Of a DNA stretch of 64,000 bases, positions 12,950 through 25,195 are shown one piece after another; the first letter of the stretch is position 1, and each line of letters opens with the position of its first letter. Under the pieces are notes generated by a model that saw only the letters and a program-made list of their open reading frames with translations, was not told the origin of the DNA and searched no databases. The translations under genes were made by a program, and so were the position numbers. The stretch is from Fremontodendron californicum (lineage: Eukaryota > Streptophyta > Magnoliopsida > Malvales > Malvaceae): NCBI GenBank assembly GCA_030761205.1, contig JAULJL010000041.1, forward strand, positions 1,746,001-1,810,000, given 5' to 3'.

Positions 12950-14971
12950 TGATGCACCCAAAAGAGTGTATCTTATTTAACCTTGCACTAAAAAGATAAA
13001 TTGTAAGTATAGTAGTTAGCAAGGGTCGAGTCCTCAGGGATTGGGTTTTAGTTTATAAGTTAATAGTTTAAAACTTAAATTCAAGAACAATAAAAGAAAA
13101 GGGGTTTTTGAAGCCAGATTTAAACTAAAGTAAATAATAAGAATAAGATGCAAGGCGGTATAACCAGCCAATAAAAATATATATACTAAATTAGGCGGTA
13201 TAACCAGCCAATAAAAATATATATACTAAATTAGGCGGTATAACCAACCAATAAAAATAAAACAAAGTTAATATACAAATTAGGCGGTATAACCAGCCAA
13301 TGAAAATAAATATAAAAAATAAGCAAACCAAAAGTAAGAAAACAAATAAGTAAGAAGAATCAAATATGAAAAATATGGTTAAGGTTTCATTCTCCACCAC
13401 TAGACATCATTAAGAATCAATTTCAGATCTATCAATATCAACCAACTATCAAAGTTAACAACCGTAGATAACAACAAGCTCTGTTACCCCAATCTTTCCT
13501 TAGTTTGTCGTTAAATAGAACAAGCTCTCTATTTAATCTCTAACCATTAAACAACCTAGAGTAAGCTCTCTAAATTCAATTTAATGGTAGCTTTATGATG
13601 AGAAAGATAGGTTGATCTAAGCAACAAACACATAAGCTCGGATTGTTCAACTTAGGTTATGTTCCACTTTGCAATTATTGAAAACTTGACCATAATCATT
13701 AATCACAAATTGCCACTTATGAATAGGAAATCAAGACAATTACACGGATCAAGACTCCTAAACTAGCAATAGATAATTATCAAGATCTATCTAGTTGTAC
13801 ACCTAAATAAATCAAGACAACATCATGAACAATTCTTGTAGAAGAACATAAGCAACTTTGATAGAAAATTAATGATAGATAGAATCTGAAAATCAATCAC
13901 AAAACATGTCTAGGGCTTTGAAATCACCCTTAACCAAATAGAAGTTTAGCCTAGCATAGGCATTGTAAACATAAACATAAAATTAAAGAAAATCTAAGAA
14001 GAAAATAAAAGAAAGAAAGAAGAAGAGGAAGAATATTAATTATCCAACCTCTTGCTCTCTCTAAAGAAAAAGAAAACTAGAGAAAAGAAAGAAGAAGAAA
14101 ACTTAGAGAATTTTATTAAAATGGCTAATATCCTACCTATGTACAATATGATCCCTTACAATCATCCAAGGCCCTCTATTTATACACATTTTGGAGGGCT
14201 AAATGACAAGAGACAAGCTTTACAAATTTCAAAGGTAGGTATATGACGATTTTGATCAGCCAACTTGATGGTCGATTTCGTCAATATTGGAGGCCTGATC
14301 TGATCACATGGTCTTCTCGAAAAAGGTTCCCCTATCACTTACGGAACCATAGCCGTTGGAATCAGCTCATTTGCTGATGTGGTTAAGCAGATATGGGCAA
14401 AATACGAAAACATGTCAGCACAGACGTCATTGCACATCAGCCACCTTGATGGTCGATTTCTTCAATATTGGAGGCCTGATCTGATCACATGGTCTTCTAG
14501 ACAAAGGTTCCCCTATCAGTTACGGAACCATAGCCGTTGGAATCAGCTCATTTGCGGATGTGGATAAGAAGATATGGGCATAATACGAAAACATGTCAGC
14601 ACAGACGTCATTGCACATCAGCCAAGTTGATAGTCGATTTCGCTAGGGAAAACGACTCCGTTTTAAGAAGTGTAAAACATGAAAAAGATAGATATGCCTC
14701 TTAGCTTTGCATGGCTACAAATTTCAGCCTTATTGCTTCAGTGAAACGCGAGATATAGCTGATATGGCAAAAGGTGTCGGAACTGAAACTGAACTGGATT
14801 TGCCCTTAATTCTAGTAATCTGAAATCACTCAAAGAAATTTGTGAAAAACACCAAATTACATAAAAATATAAAAGATCATAAACACAATTAGACTAAACA
14901 ATAATAACTCGTATTTGACACAAAACAATAATAAAACATAACTAAAAACTATATAATTATACGAGTTATCA
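12950..14971 (-). repeat. Element B 3' LTR
   Basis: Starts TGATGCACCC and ends GTTATCA on the plus strand. It contains a TATA-like box (TATAAATAG on the minus strand, 14176-14184), four copies of a GGCGGTATAACCAGCC-like motif at 13154, 13194, 13234 and 13283, and a roughly 182-bp tandem duplication at about 14253-14640. Confidence 0.93.
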
Positions 14972-14985
14972 CACCCCCACACTTA
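14972..14985 (-). other. Element B polypurine tract
   Basis: On the minus strand this reads TAAGTGTGGGGGTG, directly upstream of the 3' LTR, where plus-strand DNA synthesis would be primed. Confidence 0.8.
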
Positions 14986-16853
14986 GATTGTTGCTAGTCC
15001 CTAGCAACGACTCAATAAAAATAAAATAAGAAAATCTAATCTAATCCATTTTCGTAGGAAATCACGGTGGCACTTAGCATGTGACACAAGCCTTTAAACC
15101 CCTAGGTGTCCCTAGTGGACGAGTTTAGTCTCGTGAGGGTTTACTAGAACGATACCCACAAACATTGAAAAACTAAAATATAAATAAACTACATATACTA
15201 AAAATATTTACTCCTATTCCTTTCAATATAAATTAGAGACAATCTTTGAACAAGTCTTATAAACTAATCAATAGCTTAAAGAATTTCACAAAAAATCATG
15301 CTTGAATGTAAATTGTTTGAGTTAAGCCAATATTAACATAACATATTTCAATCAAAATAGTGCACATTCAAACTTAATCTCAACTTCTCACATGGGATAC
15401 TCTCATGATTTTAACTCTTTAAAGTAGTGGTAAAGTGTTTACACTCAATCAATCTCATGAAAATAGTTCTACCATATGCTTGCTTGTCTACCTATTCTCC
15501 ACTAAAAGATCATGCAACTTCATAAATCAAGAGGTCTTTAATCAAGGTTGTAATGGGGCCAAGAGGTAATAATGTGGTTAAAGAATAAAAAGGAAAAGAT
15601 ATCACAAACATTCCAAAGACTTCATAGAATTTAGAGACAAAATAAGATTTTGCAAATAAAACTTTCTCAATATTCTTTAGAAGTACATAATCACATAGGC
15701 TGAATATTTCATGTTGAGCCTTTACTTCATTCTAACCAACTTTCGAACATCTTTTTCTTTTCTTTAACTAGAAGTTCAAGAGATTATTCAAAATTTTTTT
15801 TTTTTTCACATGGGAATGTATTTGGCAATATTCCCTCTATTTTTCTCTTGACTTTTGCCTTTCTCCTCCCCCACACTTATCTTTTGTTCTAACCCAAATT
15901 TTCAAAAAATATCCCTTGTTTTTGCAATATGTCTCAAACATTCTAGTTCATCTTTAGAACAAGGGTAAAGATATAAATGTGTTTAGGCTAGGTGTAAGAT
16001 GTGGTTACCAAATAAATAGCTTATTCAATGTAGGCTCAAATTGGTTCACTAGAGGGATGTTCTCTTGGAACATCAATAAGGGATGGCTGTTTGGCGCTAG
16101 TTAAAAAGTCCTAATGCCTCTATCATATTCATGTTGTTACATGCATCAATATAGTCTCAAATGGTTTAAAGCAAGTTCTAGAGAATCATGTAATCATAAG
16201 AGCACTCAAGAAAGAAATTAGATTGATTTGTATAATGCATCAATCATTATAGGCTCAAAAACTCACAAGGATGATTATACAAGTCAGATTAAGTCTAAAC
16301 ATGCTTCTTTCTCAATCAACATATCATATTAACATTGGCTCATAAAAAGATTGATATCAAGTTCAATTCTCATGAAAATCTTCTCACTAATAAATCTGTT
16401 TTAGACTTATGCAATTCATATCTCATCATTGTATTAAAAAGGAACTAAAACACACTAAAAATAATAATAATAAAGACTCATAAAAAAAATAGTAGACAAA
16501 AATAAAAGAAATCCTAAATCATTCCCCCCACACTTAATTCTTGCATTGTCCTCAATGTAAGTCTATTAACCCAAATGAAAGAATCATGTGTAAGAGAAAA
16601 GAACTAATAACATAAGAATAGGAACAACTAAGACTCAAAACAAAACAAACTCATGCAACCTAAATAATCCTAAAATACTAAACAAAAATTAACAAGTAAA
16701 CGTAAAAAATAAAAATAAAAACAATAAAAATAAAAATAATAAAAGAAAAGAAAAAGGAAAAGAAAGAGAAAGCAAATCTGAATATGGAAGGTTGGCAATT
16801 TCATCTTTAATTGGGCTGCCTTCCCAATTAACACTTGAGTTAGTGTTTTGAAT
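14986..16853 (-). other. Element B 3' non-coding region
   Basis: No open frame. It is closely similar to the matching regions of D (about 39340-40820) and E (about 49431-51200). Around 16524-16557 there is an internal G-rich tract (minus strand) next to the inverted repeat CATTG-AGGA-CAATG, which is also present in E. Confidence 0.7.
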
Positions 16854-17792
16854 CTAACCAACACCCTTTCTTGGCTTTTTAGGCTTGTCAGGCTCATACA
16901 TGAAATTTCCCAAATTTATGCGTTTAAGAGGAAGCTTTCTTTGCACAACAGTGGATGCATTCTCCATTACAAGTATTATTCCATCATCCTTGGTGGTGCA
17001 TATCTCATCGAGGAATGGTGCATCTTTTGGTACTTGTTGAATGACATCCACAAACAAACTGTTTAAGGTTTCCAGCGTGTCTTGTTCATGTTCATCCTCC
17101 TTGAACTTTGCAAATCTACTAGGAAAAGGTGGAGAAGAAACATTAGTAAAAAGTGGAACCTTAAACGTTACCTCAGGTGCCGAAATACTCTTATTTGGAT
17201 TTGTGGCTTCATTATCCTCAAGAATATAATCCATCTCTAATTTTGTCTCATCCTCATCTTGTTCCTCATTCCTCAAGGTCACAATCGTAGCATTCTCCTT
17301 TGGGTTAATCATCGTTTGGGCAGGGAGTTCTTCAGATCTTTGTGCTACCCATCCCACCATACTACTAGTCAATTGGATCATTTGCTTTTCCAAACTCTGG
17401 ATGCTTGCCCTTGTTTCCTGTTGAAATTGCAATGTATCAGTAACAAGAGAATAGACAAGATCTTCTAAAGAAGTACCTGAGTTTTGAGTCATATGTGGTG
17501 GTTGAAAAAGATCTGGTTCTTGGGACCATGATTGATTGAAGCTAGATGGATGAGTGTAATTGGCATAAGGATCTACTTCTTGGTAATTTTTCGAGTAGCC
17601 ATAATTAGTATGATCCCACCATCCCTCATGGTAAGTGTTTGAGTAATGATCATACTGTTGGTCTTGGAACGCTTGATGGCCTTCACATCCTCCCATGGCA
17701 AATTGTTGAACTGGGAAGGTGAGATTGGCTTGTTGATTCTCCATGTTCATGTATGCCACCAACTCTTCAAGCGTTAGATTGCTCAATTCCAT
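16854..17792 (-). CDS. Gag-derived protein of element B
   Basis: A 312-residue protein that begins at the ATG of 17790-17792; the frame stays open one codon upstream but has no better ATG. The N-terminal half is rich in Gln, Tyr, His and Trp (many YDHYSN/WWDH-type words). From about residue 115 it resembles the central and C-terminal part of Athila-type Gag: a stretch with SLEKQMIQL, then LPAQTMINPKENATIVTLR, then PPFPSRFAK, then VIQQVPKDAPFLDEICT near the C-terminus. There is no CCHC zinc knuckle, protease or polymerase. It ends in the basic KPKKPRKGVG. It is the only protein of element B and a degenerate relative sits in element F. Its role is probably particle formation or RNA packaging; this is inferred from family similarity. 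Confidence 0.75.
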   Translation of the reverse strand: MELSNLTLEELVAYMNMENQQANLTFPVQQFAMGGCEGHQAFQDQQYDHYSNTYHEGWWDHTNYGYSKNYQEVDPYANYTHPSSFNQSWSQEPDLFQPPHMTQNSGTSLEDLVYSLVTDTLQFQQETRASIQSLEKQMIQLTSSMVGWVAQRSEELPAQTMINPKENATIVTLRNEEQDEDETKLEMDYILEDNEATNPNKSISAPEVTFKVPLFTNVSSPPFPSRFAKFKEDEHEQDTLETLNSLFVDVIQQVPKDAPFLDEICTTKDDGIILVMENASTVVQRKLPLKRINLGNFMYEPDKPKKPRKGVG

Positions 17793-17907
17793 CAATTTTT
17801 TTTTTTTTTCAAAATTTGAAAAGACTAACTTGTATGTACAAGAAAATAAAACTAATTAGAACTGAAAATAAGAATAAACCAAGTAACAAATAAACTAAAG
17901 AAAGCAA

Positions 17908-17925
17908 TCCCCGGCAACGGCGCCA
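17908..17925 (-). other. Element B primer binding site (tRNA-Asp type)
   Basis: On the minus strand this reads TGGCGCCGTTGCCGGGGA, complementary to the 3' end of plant tRNA-Asp and six bases from the 5' LTR. This site type is typical of Athila-like elements. Confidence 0.9.
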
Positions 17926-17931
17926 AAAATT

Positions 17932-19953
17932 TGATGCACCCAAAAGAGTGTATCTTATTTAACCTTGCACTAAAAAGATAAATTGTAAGTATAGTAGTTA
18001 GCAAGGGTCGAGTCCTCAGGGATTGGGTTTTAGTTTATAAGTTAATAGTTTAAAACTTAAATTCAAGAACAATAAAAGAAAAGGGGTTTTTGAAGCCAGA
18101 TTTAAACTAAAGTAAATAATAAGAATAAGATGCAAGGCGGTATAACCAGCCAATAAAAATATATATACTAAATTAGGCGGTATAACCAGCCAATAAAAAT
18201 ATATATACTAAATTAGGCGGTATAACCAGCCAATAAAAATAAAACAAAGTTAATATACAAATTAGGCGGTATAACCAGCCAATGAAAATAAATATAAAAA
18301 ATAAGCAAACCAAAAGTAAGAAAACAAATAAGTAAGAAGAATCAAATATGAAAAATATGGTTAAGGTTTCATTCTCCACCACTAGACATCATTAAGAATC
18401 AATTTCAGATCTATCAATATCAACCAACTATCAAAGTTAACAACCGTAGATAACAACAAGCTCTGTTACCCCAATCTTTCCTTAGTTTGTCGTTAAATAG
18501 AACAAGCTCTCTATTTAATCTCTAACCATTAAACAACCTAGAGTAAGCTCTCTAAATTCAATTTAATGGTAGCTTTATGATGAGAAAGATAGGTTGATCT
18601 AAGCAACAAACACATAAGCTCGGATTGTTCAACTTAGGTTATGTTCCACTTTGCAATTATTGAAAACTTGACCATAATCATTAATCACAAATTGCCACTT
18701 ATGAATAGGAAATCAAGACAATTACACGGATCAAGACTCCTAAACTAGCAATAGATAATTATCAAGATCTATCTAGTTGTACACCTAAATAAATCAAGAC
18801 AACATCATGAACAATTCTTGTAGAAGAACATAAGCAACTTTGATAGAAAATTAATGATAGATAGAATCTGAAAATCAATCACAAAACATGTCTAGGGCTT
18901 TGAAATCACCCTTAACCAAATAGAAGTTTAGCCTAGCATAGGCATTGTAAACATAAACATAAAATTAAAGAAAATCTAAGAAGAAAATAAAAGAAAGAAA
19001 GAAGAAGAGGAAGAATATTAATTATCCAACCTCTTGCTCTCTCTAAAGAAAAAGAAAACTAGAGAAAAGAAAGAAGAAGAAAACTTAGAGAATTTTATTA
19101 AAATGGCTAATATCCTACCTATGTACAATATGATCCCTTACAATCATCCAAGGCCCTCTATTTATACACATTTTGGAGGGCTAAATGACAAGAGACAAGC
19201 TTTACAAATTTCAAAGGTAGGTATATGACGATTTTGATCAGCCAACTTGATGGTCGATTTCGTCAATATTGGAGGCCTGATCTGATCATACGGTCTTCTA
19301 GACAAAGGTTCCCCTATCACTTACGGAACCATAGCCGTTGGAATCAGCTCATTTTCTGATGTGGTTAAGCAGATATGGGCAAAATACGAAAACATGTCAG
19401 CACAGACGTCATTGCACATCAGCCACCTTGATGGTCGATTTCTTCAATATTGGAGGCCTGATCTGATCACATGGTCTTCTAGAAAAAGGTTCCCCTATCA
19501 GTTACGGAACCATATCCGTTGGAATCAGCTCATTTGCGGATGTGGATAAGAAGATATGGGCATAATACGAAAACATGTCAGCACAGACGTCATTGCACAT
19601 CAGCCAAGTTGATAGTCGATTTCGCTAGGGAAAACGACTCCGTTTTAAGAAGTGTAAAACATGAAAAAGATAGATATGCCTCTTAGCTTTGCATGGCTAC
19701 AAATGTCAGCCTTATTGCTTCAGTGAAACTCGAGATATAGCTGATATGGCAAAAGGTGTCGGAACTGAAACTGAACTGGATTTGCCCTTAATTCTAGTAA
19801 TCTGAAATCACTCAAAGAAATTTGTGAAAAACACCAAATTACATAAAAATATAAAAGATCATAAACACAATTAGACTAAACAATAATAACTCGTATTTGA
19901 CACAAAACAATAATAAAACATAACTAAAAACTATATAATTATACGAGTTATCA
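17932..19953 (-). repeat. Element B 5' LTR
   Basis: It is 2022 bp long, the same length as its partner, and nearly identical to it. It carries the promoter for element B: a TATA-like box at 19158-19166 (TATAAATAG on the minus strand). The four GGCGGTATAACCAGCC motifs recur at 18136, 18176, 18216 and 18265. Confidence 0.93.
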
Positions 19954-19958
19954 GTTTT

Positions 19959-21723
19959 AAACCTAAATGTCATGAAAAATGCATGGCATCAATATAATGA
20001 CCTAGACCTAAATGAACTTGCATGGCATTTAATGCAACCTAGGTCTAAAATGCATGGACATGCATGGCAAAATAAACCAAACCTAATAACTAAAACATGC
20101 ATGGCAATAACACAAACACAAGGCATGCTTAAACCAAAAACTCAACCAAATATCATACAAATGCCAACCTATCAACTAACATAGCAAAAATGCAACACAC
20201 AATGCAAAATAACATGGTAGCCGAATGGCCTAAGGTTCCAAACAAGCATGGCATTTTCACAAACACTTGGTATACTTAAACTAAATACTCAATCAAATGT
20301 CATGCAAATGCAAACCTATCAACTAACATGGCAAAAATGCACACACAATGCAAGATACATGAAGTGGCCGAATGGCCTAAGGTTTCCAACAAGCATGGCA
20401 TTTTCACAAACACTTGATATACTAACATGCTCAACTAAAATATAATACTCAAATCATGCAAACACAAAGTAGAGATACTAAAACTAACAGGCATTTTCAC
20501 AAACACTTGATATACTAACATGCTCAACTAAAATATAACACTCAAATCATGCAAACACAAAGTAGAGATATTAAAACTAACAAGCATTTCACAAACACTT
20601 GATATACTAACATGCTCAACAAAAATATAACACTCAAATCATGCAAACACAAAGTAGAGATATTAAAACTAACAAGCATTTTCACAAACACTTGATATAC
20701 TAAATATAAAACATCAACAAATTTAAACATTATCAAAACAGAAAATTGAAAATGCAAGAATATGATAATAAACTCATAAATGACAACAAACAAGCAACCA
20801 AATTAAAACATGCTTCAAATATATGAAATAGAAGAACACTTAAAGCATCAAGACTAAAGAAAATAATATGAATAACATGAGAAATCAAACAAAACAGCAA
20901 CACTAAAAAATATAGGCCATTCGGCCATGGTGAGAAAATAAGGAAAAAATGTAAAAAAACTTGTTTAAGAAAAAGATAAAGAAAGAACTTAAAAGGAATA
21001 TAAAAAAGCACTTATTTAAAAAGAAAACTCACCAAATAATAATCAAAATAGAAAAAACAAGAATGGAAAATCAAGAAAGTGCAAGAGTTGGTGCTAAATG
21101 CAACCTCAAGAAGCTATATTTCAAGCTTTATCTCTTCAAACTTTCCTTTCTTTTCTAAACTTTTTCTTTTTGCTTTCAACCAAAGAGAGAAAAACTAAGC
21201 AAAAACAAGAAGAAATCTGAAAAATCAAGTGCTGAAAATAAAAAATCAGAATCCCCCCTATAGTGCTGGAAGAATTTTACCTCTCTCTTCCCTAGGATGT
21301 TGTCATTTTTACTCCAACCAATTTCCATCCAAGGGCTAGTGATTCAAGGTGAAAAATCATGAAATTATCACCCTTAGATTAGTGTATCAGCTGTCCATAA
21401 TTAAAGCTGTTCAAGAATAATGTTGACACTCTCCCTCTTCATGCATTGGCGTATGTGGCTTAATTACAATGGCTTGATCAAAAAAATCTCTAACTAACTC
21501 TTAATTCTTGCCCTTTTGATTGAAAAATCAGAAGCTTCCTCCTTCCTTTGGGCCTTGGCAGGCCATCACTCTCTTTTCTAGCCCAAGTCTGATTTTTTGA
21601 AAGGCCAAAAGAAGCCCTTTTCGGTTGCTTGGGTAAAATAACCATTTTGCCCCCCGGATGCAAATAAATGGCAAACGGACTCCAAATTCAAATTTTATTT
21701 TTTTAATACTTTCAAAATAATAA
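19959..21723 (-). mobile_element. Element A: Ogre/Tat-like LTR, second piece
   Basis: Continuation of the minus-strand LTR after element B. It ends at the target duplication AATAA (21719-21723), where element C entered. It includes the 93-bp tandem repeats listed below. Open frames in it are by-products of AT-rich repeats. Confidence 0.85.
20398..20768. repeat. Tandem repeat, four units of about 93 bp
   Basis: Units start with GCATTTTCACAAACACTTGATA at about 20398, 20491, 20584 and 20676. The last unit is diverged. The array lies inside LTR A, and related but less regular repeats occur in the LTR of C at about 23816-24010. Confidence 0.85.
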
Positions 21724-23242
21724 TGTAGACACCTAATTTTGTCCGGACCACTAAACAAGTATGTTTTCTTCCTATATTGATGTTTCCAAGTATAAAAAGA
21801 CTGTTTTCATCCTGCAGGTGGTACTCCGAGACTTAGTTTAAGAGGGCGAGCATAAAAAGTCAAACTTGAAAAAAAAGTCAACCCCAAAAAAGTCAACCCC
21901 AGAAAGTCAACTACTGAAAAAGTCAACCCACTTTCAAAATCAAGATTTTAAGTTCAATTGAAAAATGGAGAAAGAATTTTGATAATCCGAAGTTTACATT
22001 GAAACATATGGAGTTCGGAAGTTGGGATTTGAAGATTCAGTAGAAAAGAAACCCTAATCCAAGAAATTTGGGGAAAAGTGATTAAACGATCAAACTGGTC
22101 GAAATTGAAGGTTCCAAATGAAAGATAAGCACTGACTATGGGTAATGGAGAAGTCACATGCAAGAAAAACCAAAAGAAAAGTCAATCCGGGAGAAAACCG
22201 AGAATTAGGGTTTTTAGTGGATTTCGGTGAAATCGGGAAGAATCACAGAAATGGCCCGACTTGGTAAGACCAAAGCCCCCAATGGATGAGGAATGATTAA
22301 AAAGGATGGCCCAAGGCTCAGATTGAAGAAAATCTGAAAATCGGACTTGTTTTGAGCAAAACCGAGTTTCGGAGGTTAAAGGGCAAAATTGGAAAAATTT
22401 GGGAAAAATAGCAAATGGACTCCGAAAATTCTGAAAAATTTGTCAATCTCATTCTTAAGTCATTTGAAAGAGATTGGTAAAAGAAAATCTTGATTCGGAG
22501 TTCGTTTGCAAAATGGCCAAATCCCGGGTTTCTTATGTAGTAATTCAAAAAGGAAAATCCCGGAAAAATAGCAAATGGACTCCAAAAATTCTGAAATTTT
22601 GCAAATATCATTTTTAAATTATTTGGAAGAGATTGGCAAAAGAAAATCTTGATTCCGAGTTCGTTTGCAAAATGGCCAAATCCCGGGCCTCCTATGCAGT
22701 AATTCAAGCCGATAAATCCTGAAAAAATACCAAATGAGCTCCAAAAATTATGAAAACTTCCAGATCACACTTTTTAATTATTTTGAAGAGATTGGTGAAG
22801 AAAAATCTTGATTTGGAGCTCGTTTAAAAAAATGGTAAAAAGTAGGGGCATAAAAGGACATTTTGGGAAGAAAAAATCCAAATAAATAGCAAACGGACTC
22901 GGATAATTTTGAAAACTTCCAGAACTCAATATTTTATTATTTTGGAAGTATTAAAAAAAGAAAAATTGAATTTGGAGCCCGTTTGATATTTATTTTGCAT
23001 CCGGGGGGCAAAATGGTCGTTTCACCCAAGCAACCGAAAAGGGCTTCTTTGGGCCTTTCAAAAATCAGAGCTGGGCTGGAAAAGAGAAGTGCTGGCCTGC
23101 CCAAGCCCAAAGGAAGGAGGAAGCTTAGGATTTTTTCAATCAAGTGATTAAAAATCAAGAGTTAAGTTAGAGATTTTCATTTTTGAGCCTAAGTCCCAAT
23201 CCCACATCCCTTTGTAATGTCAAGCCAAGGAGGTGCTCACCT

Positions 23243-23250
23243 TATAAATA
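23243..23250 (+). promoter_or_regulatory. TATA box of element C 5' LTR
   Basis: TATAAATA in CACCTTATAAATAAGG. It is conserved at 44969-44976 in the 3' LTR. Confidence 0.55.
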
Positions 23251-23352
23251 AGGAGTCTTGGCCTTTGGTTGAGATCACCCACTACCCCTTGTGAGATAGT
23301 CTATACACTTGTATTAGGATTATCCGGGTGGTGAGTCATAGTGTTTTTACTT

Positions 23353-23496
23353 TGAGGGTTTGTAGCTTAATCCGTTCAAAAGCTACTCTGAGGGTTTGTA
23401 GCTTAATCCGTTCAAAAGCTACTCTGAGGGTTTGTAGCTTAATCCGTTCAAAAGCTACTCTGAGGGTTCATAGCTTAATCCGTTCAAAAGCTACTT
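23353..23496 (+). repeat. Four 36-bp tandem repeats in the C 5' LTR
   Basis: Units start TGAGGGTTTGTAGCTTAATC at 23353, 23389, 23425 and 23461; the last has one changed block. They lie about 110 bp downstream of the TATA box, so in the probable transcribed leader. They are absent from the 3' LTR. Confidence 0.9.
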
Positions 23497-24544
23497 GGTG
23501 AGTTTTCATTTTAAAATAATGTTTCTTGTTCTTCCTTCATTTCCTTTCTTAAGTATATTTTTCTTACATTTTGTTTTTACAATAAACTCACCATGGCCAA
23601 ATGGCCTACATTATTTATTTTAAGTTGTTGTTTTTGATTCATTTTACCATATTGTTTATGCTATTTTCTTTATTTTTGATGTTTTAAATATTATGTTATT
23701 TCATGTTCTTAAGTTATATTTAATTTGGTTGCTTTGTTTGTTGCCATTTATGTCTTAGATATCATGTTTTTTTTGCATTTTTAATTTTCTGTTTTCATGT
23801 TGTTTAAATTTGAGCATGTTTTAGAGTTAGCATATTAAGTGTTTGTGAAAATGCTTGTGTGATTCTTTGCATGATTCTTGTTTTATATCTTAGTGAGCAT
23901 GTTTTAGATTTGGTATATTAGGTGTTTGTGAAAATGCTTGTGTGATTTTTGTGTTATGACTTAGTTTTTCATGCTAGCATACCAAGTGTTTGTGAAAATG
24001 CCATGCTTGTTGAAGCTTGGGGCCATTTGGCTATTCCATGTGTTTTGCATTGTGTGTTGTATTTTTGTCATGCTAGTTGTTAGGTTTTTGCATTTGCATG
24101 ATATTTGGTTGGATTTTTGAATTAAGCATGCCTTGTGTTTGTGAAAATGCCATGTATGTCTTAGGTCTAGGTTACATTAAATGTCATGCAAGTTCATGTT
24201 AGGTCTAGGCCATATTATTTGTGTCATGCATTTTCCTTACATTTAGGTTTAGATCCATGCATTTCATGCATTATGTTTGCTGCATTGTTTCATGCATTTC
24301 ATGTTCATGCCACTTGAATAAAGACTTGAGCCAATTAATGGTTCAAGGTCATGCTCTCTTGAGCACACTTGTGGAAAATTAATTTTGTCAAATTGATTAT
24401 TCTACCTTTGTGATTTTTTTAGTTAGCCAATTTTTATCTAACTTTCAAAAAGTCCTAGCTACTGCTTTCAAGTCATTTTATGAGTTTCAAATATTTTTAT
24501 TTTGATTTTTAAATGATTTTATCAAGAAAAAAAAAATGTGTTGG

Positions 24545-25195
24545 CAAAGCAGTTTTTTTCAGTTTTTTTCAAAAAAACTCGTACATCTCTGATTTTTCTG
24601 GGAATTCATCTTTGATCAAAAAATTAAGAAAATTTTTCCTCGTGTAGTTTTACATGTCCTGAGTCTCCAGTATTGTTTTTAGAATTTTTGGAATTTTTAA
24701 AAATAGGATAAAAAATCGTGGATAAAAACTGGACAGTGGAGTCAGAATTGAATTTAAAGAAAAACAAAGCAGTTTTTTTTTTCTCCTCCAAAAACTCGTA
24801 CATCTCTGGTTTTTCTGGGAATTCATCTTTGATCAAAAAATTAAGCCGATTTTTTCTCATATAGTTTTACATGTCCTGAGTCTCCAGTATTTTTTTTAGA
24901 ATTTTTGGAATTTTTCAAAATAGGATAAAAAATCGTGGATTAAAACTGGACAGTGGAGTCAGAATTGAATTTAAAGAAAAACAAAGCAGTTTTTTTCTCC
25001 TCCAAAAACTCGTACATCTCTGGTTTTTCTGGGAATTCATCTTTGATCAAAAAATTAAGCCGATTTTTTCTCGTATAGTTTTACATGTCCTGAGTCTCCA
25101 GTATTTTTTTTAGAATTTTTGGAATTTATAAAAATAGGGTAAAAAATCGTGGATTAAAACTGGACAGTGGAGTCAGAATTGAATTTAAAGAAAAA
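24545..25195 (+). repeat. Triplicated block of about 220 bp in the C 5' LTR
   Basis: Units start AAAGCAGTTTTTTT at about 24545, 24766 and 24983 and each ends with GAATTTAAAGAAAAAC. The same triplication is present in the 3' LTR (about 45625-46275). LTR A has only a single copy (about 12430-12650). Confidence 0.88.

Larger units (their letters stand above)
12950..19953 (-). mobile_element. Element B: non-autonomous Athila-like LTR element
   Basis: A complete element of 7004 bp with LTRs of 2022 bp each, a tRNA-Asp-type primer binding site, a polypurine tract, and perfect 5-bp target duplications GTTTT at 12945-12949 and 19954-19958. The internal region is about 2.96 kb and encodes only one gag-derived protein. 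There is no reverse transcriptase, protease or integrase, so it must move using proteins from another element. By eye the LTRs differ at about 10 of 2022 positions, which indicates a recent insertion. The LTR left end and the 3' non-coding region are shared with elements D and E. Confidence 0.93.

Noticed and set aside
22318..22707. 129-residue open frames in the LTRs of C (also at 44045-44434)
   Set aside because: They arise from tandem repeats in the LTR; the repeated FGHFANEL words mirror the DNA repeat, not a protein family.
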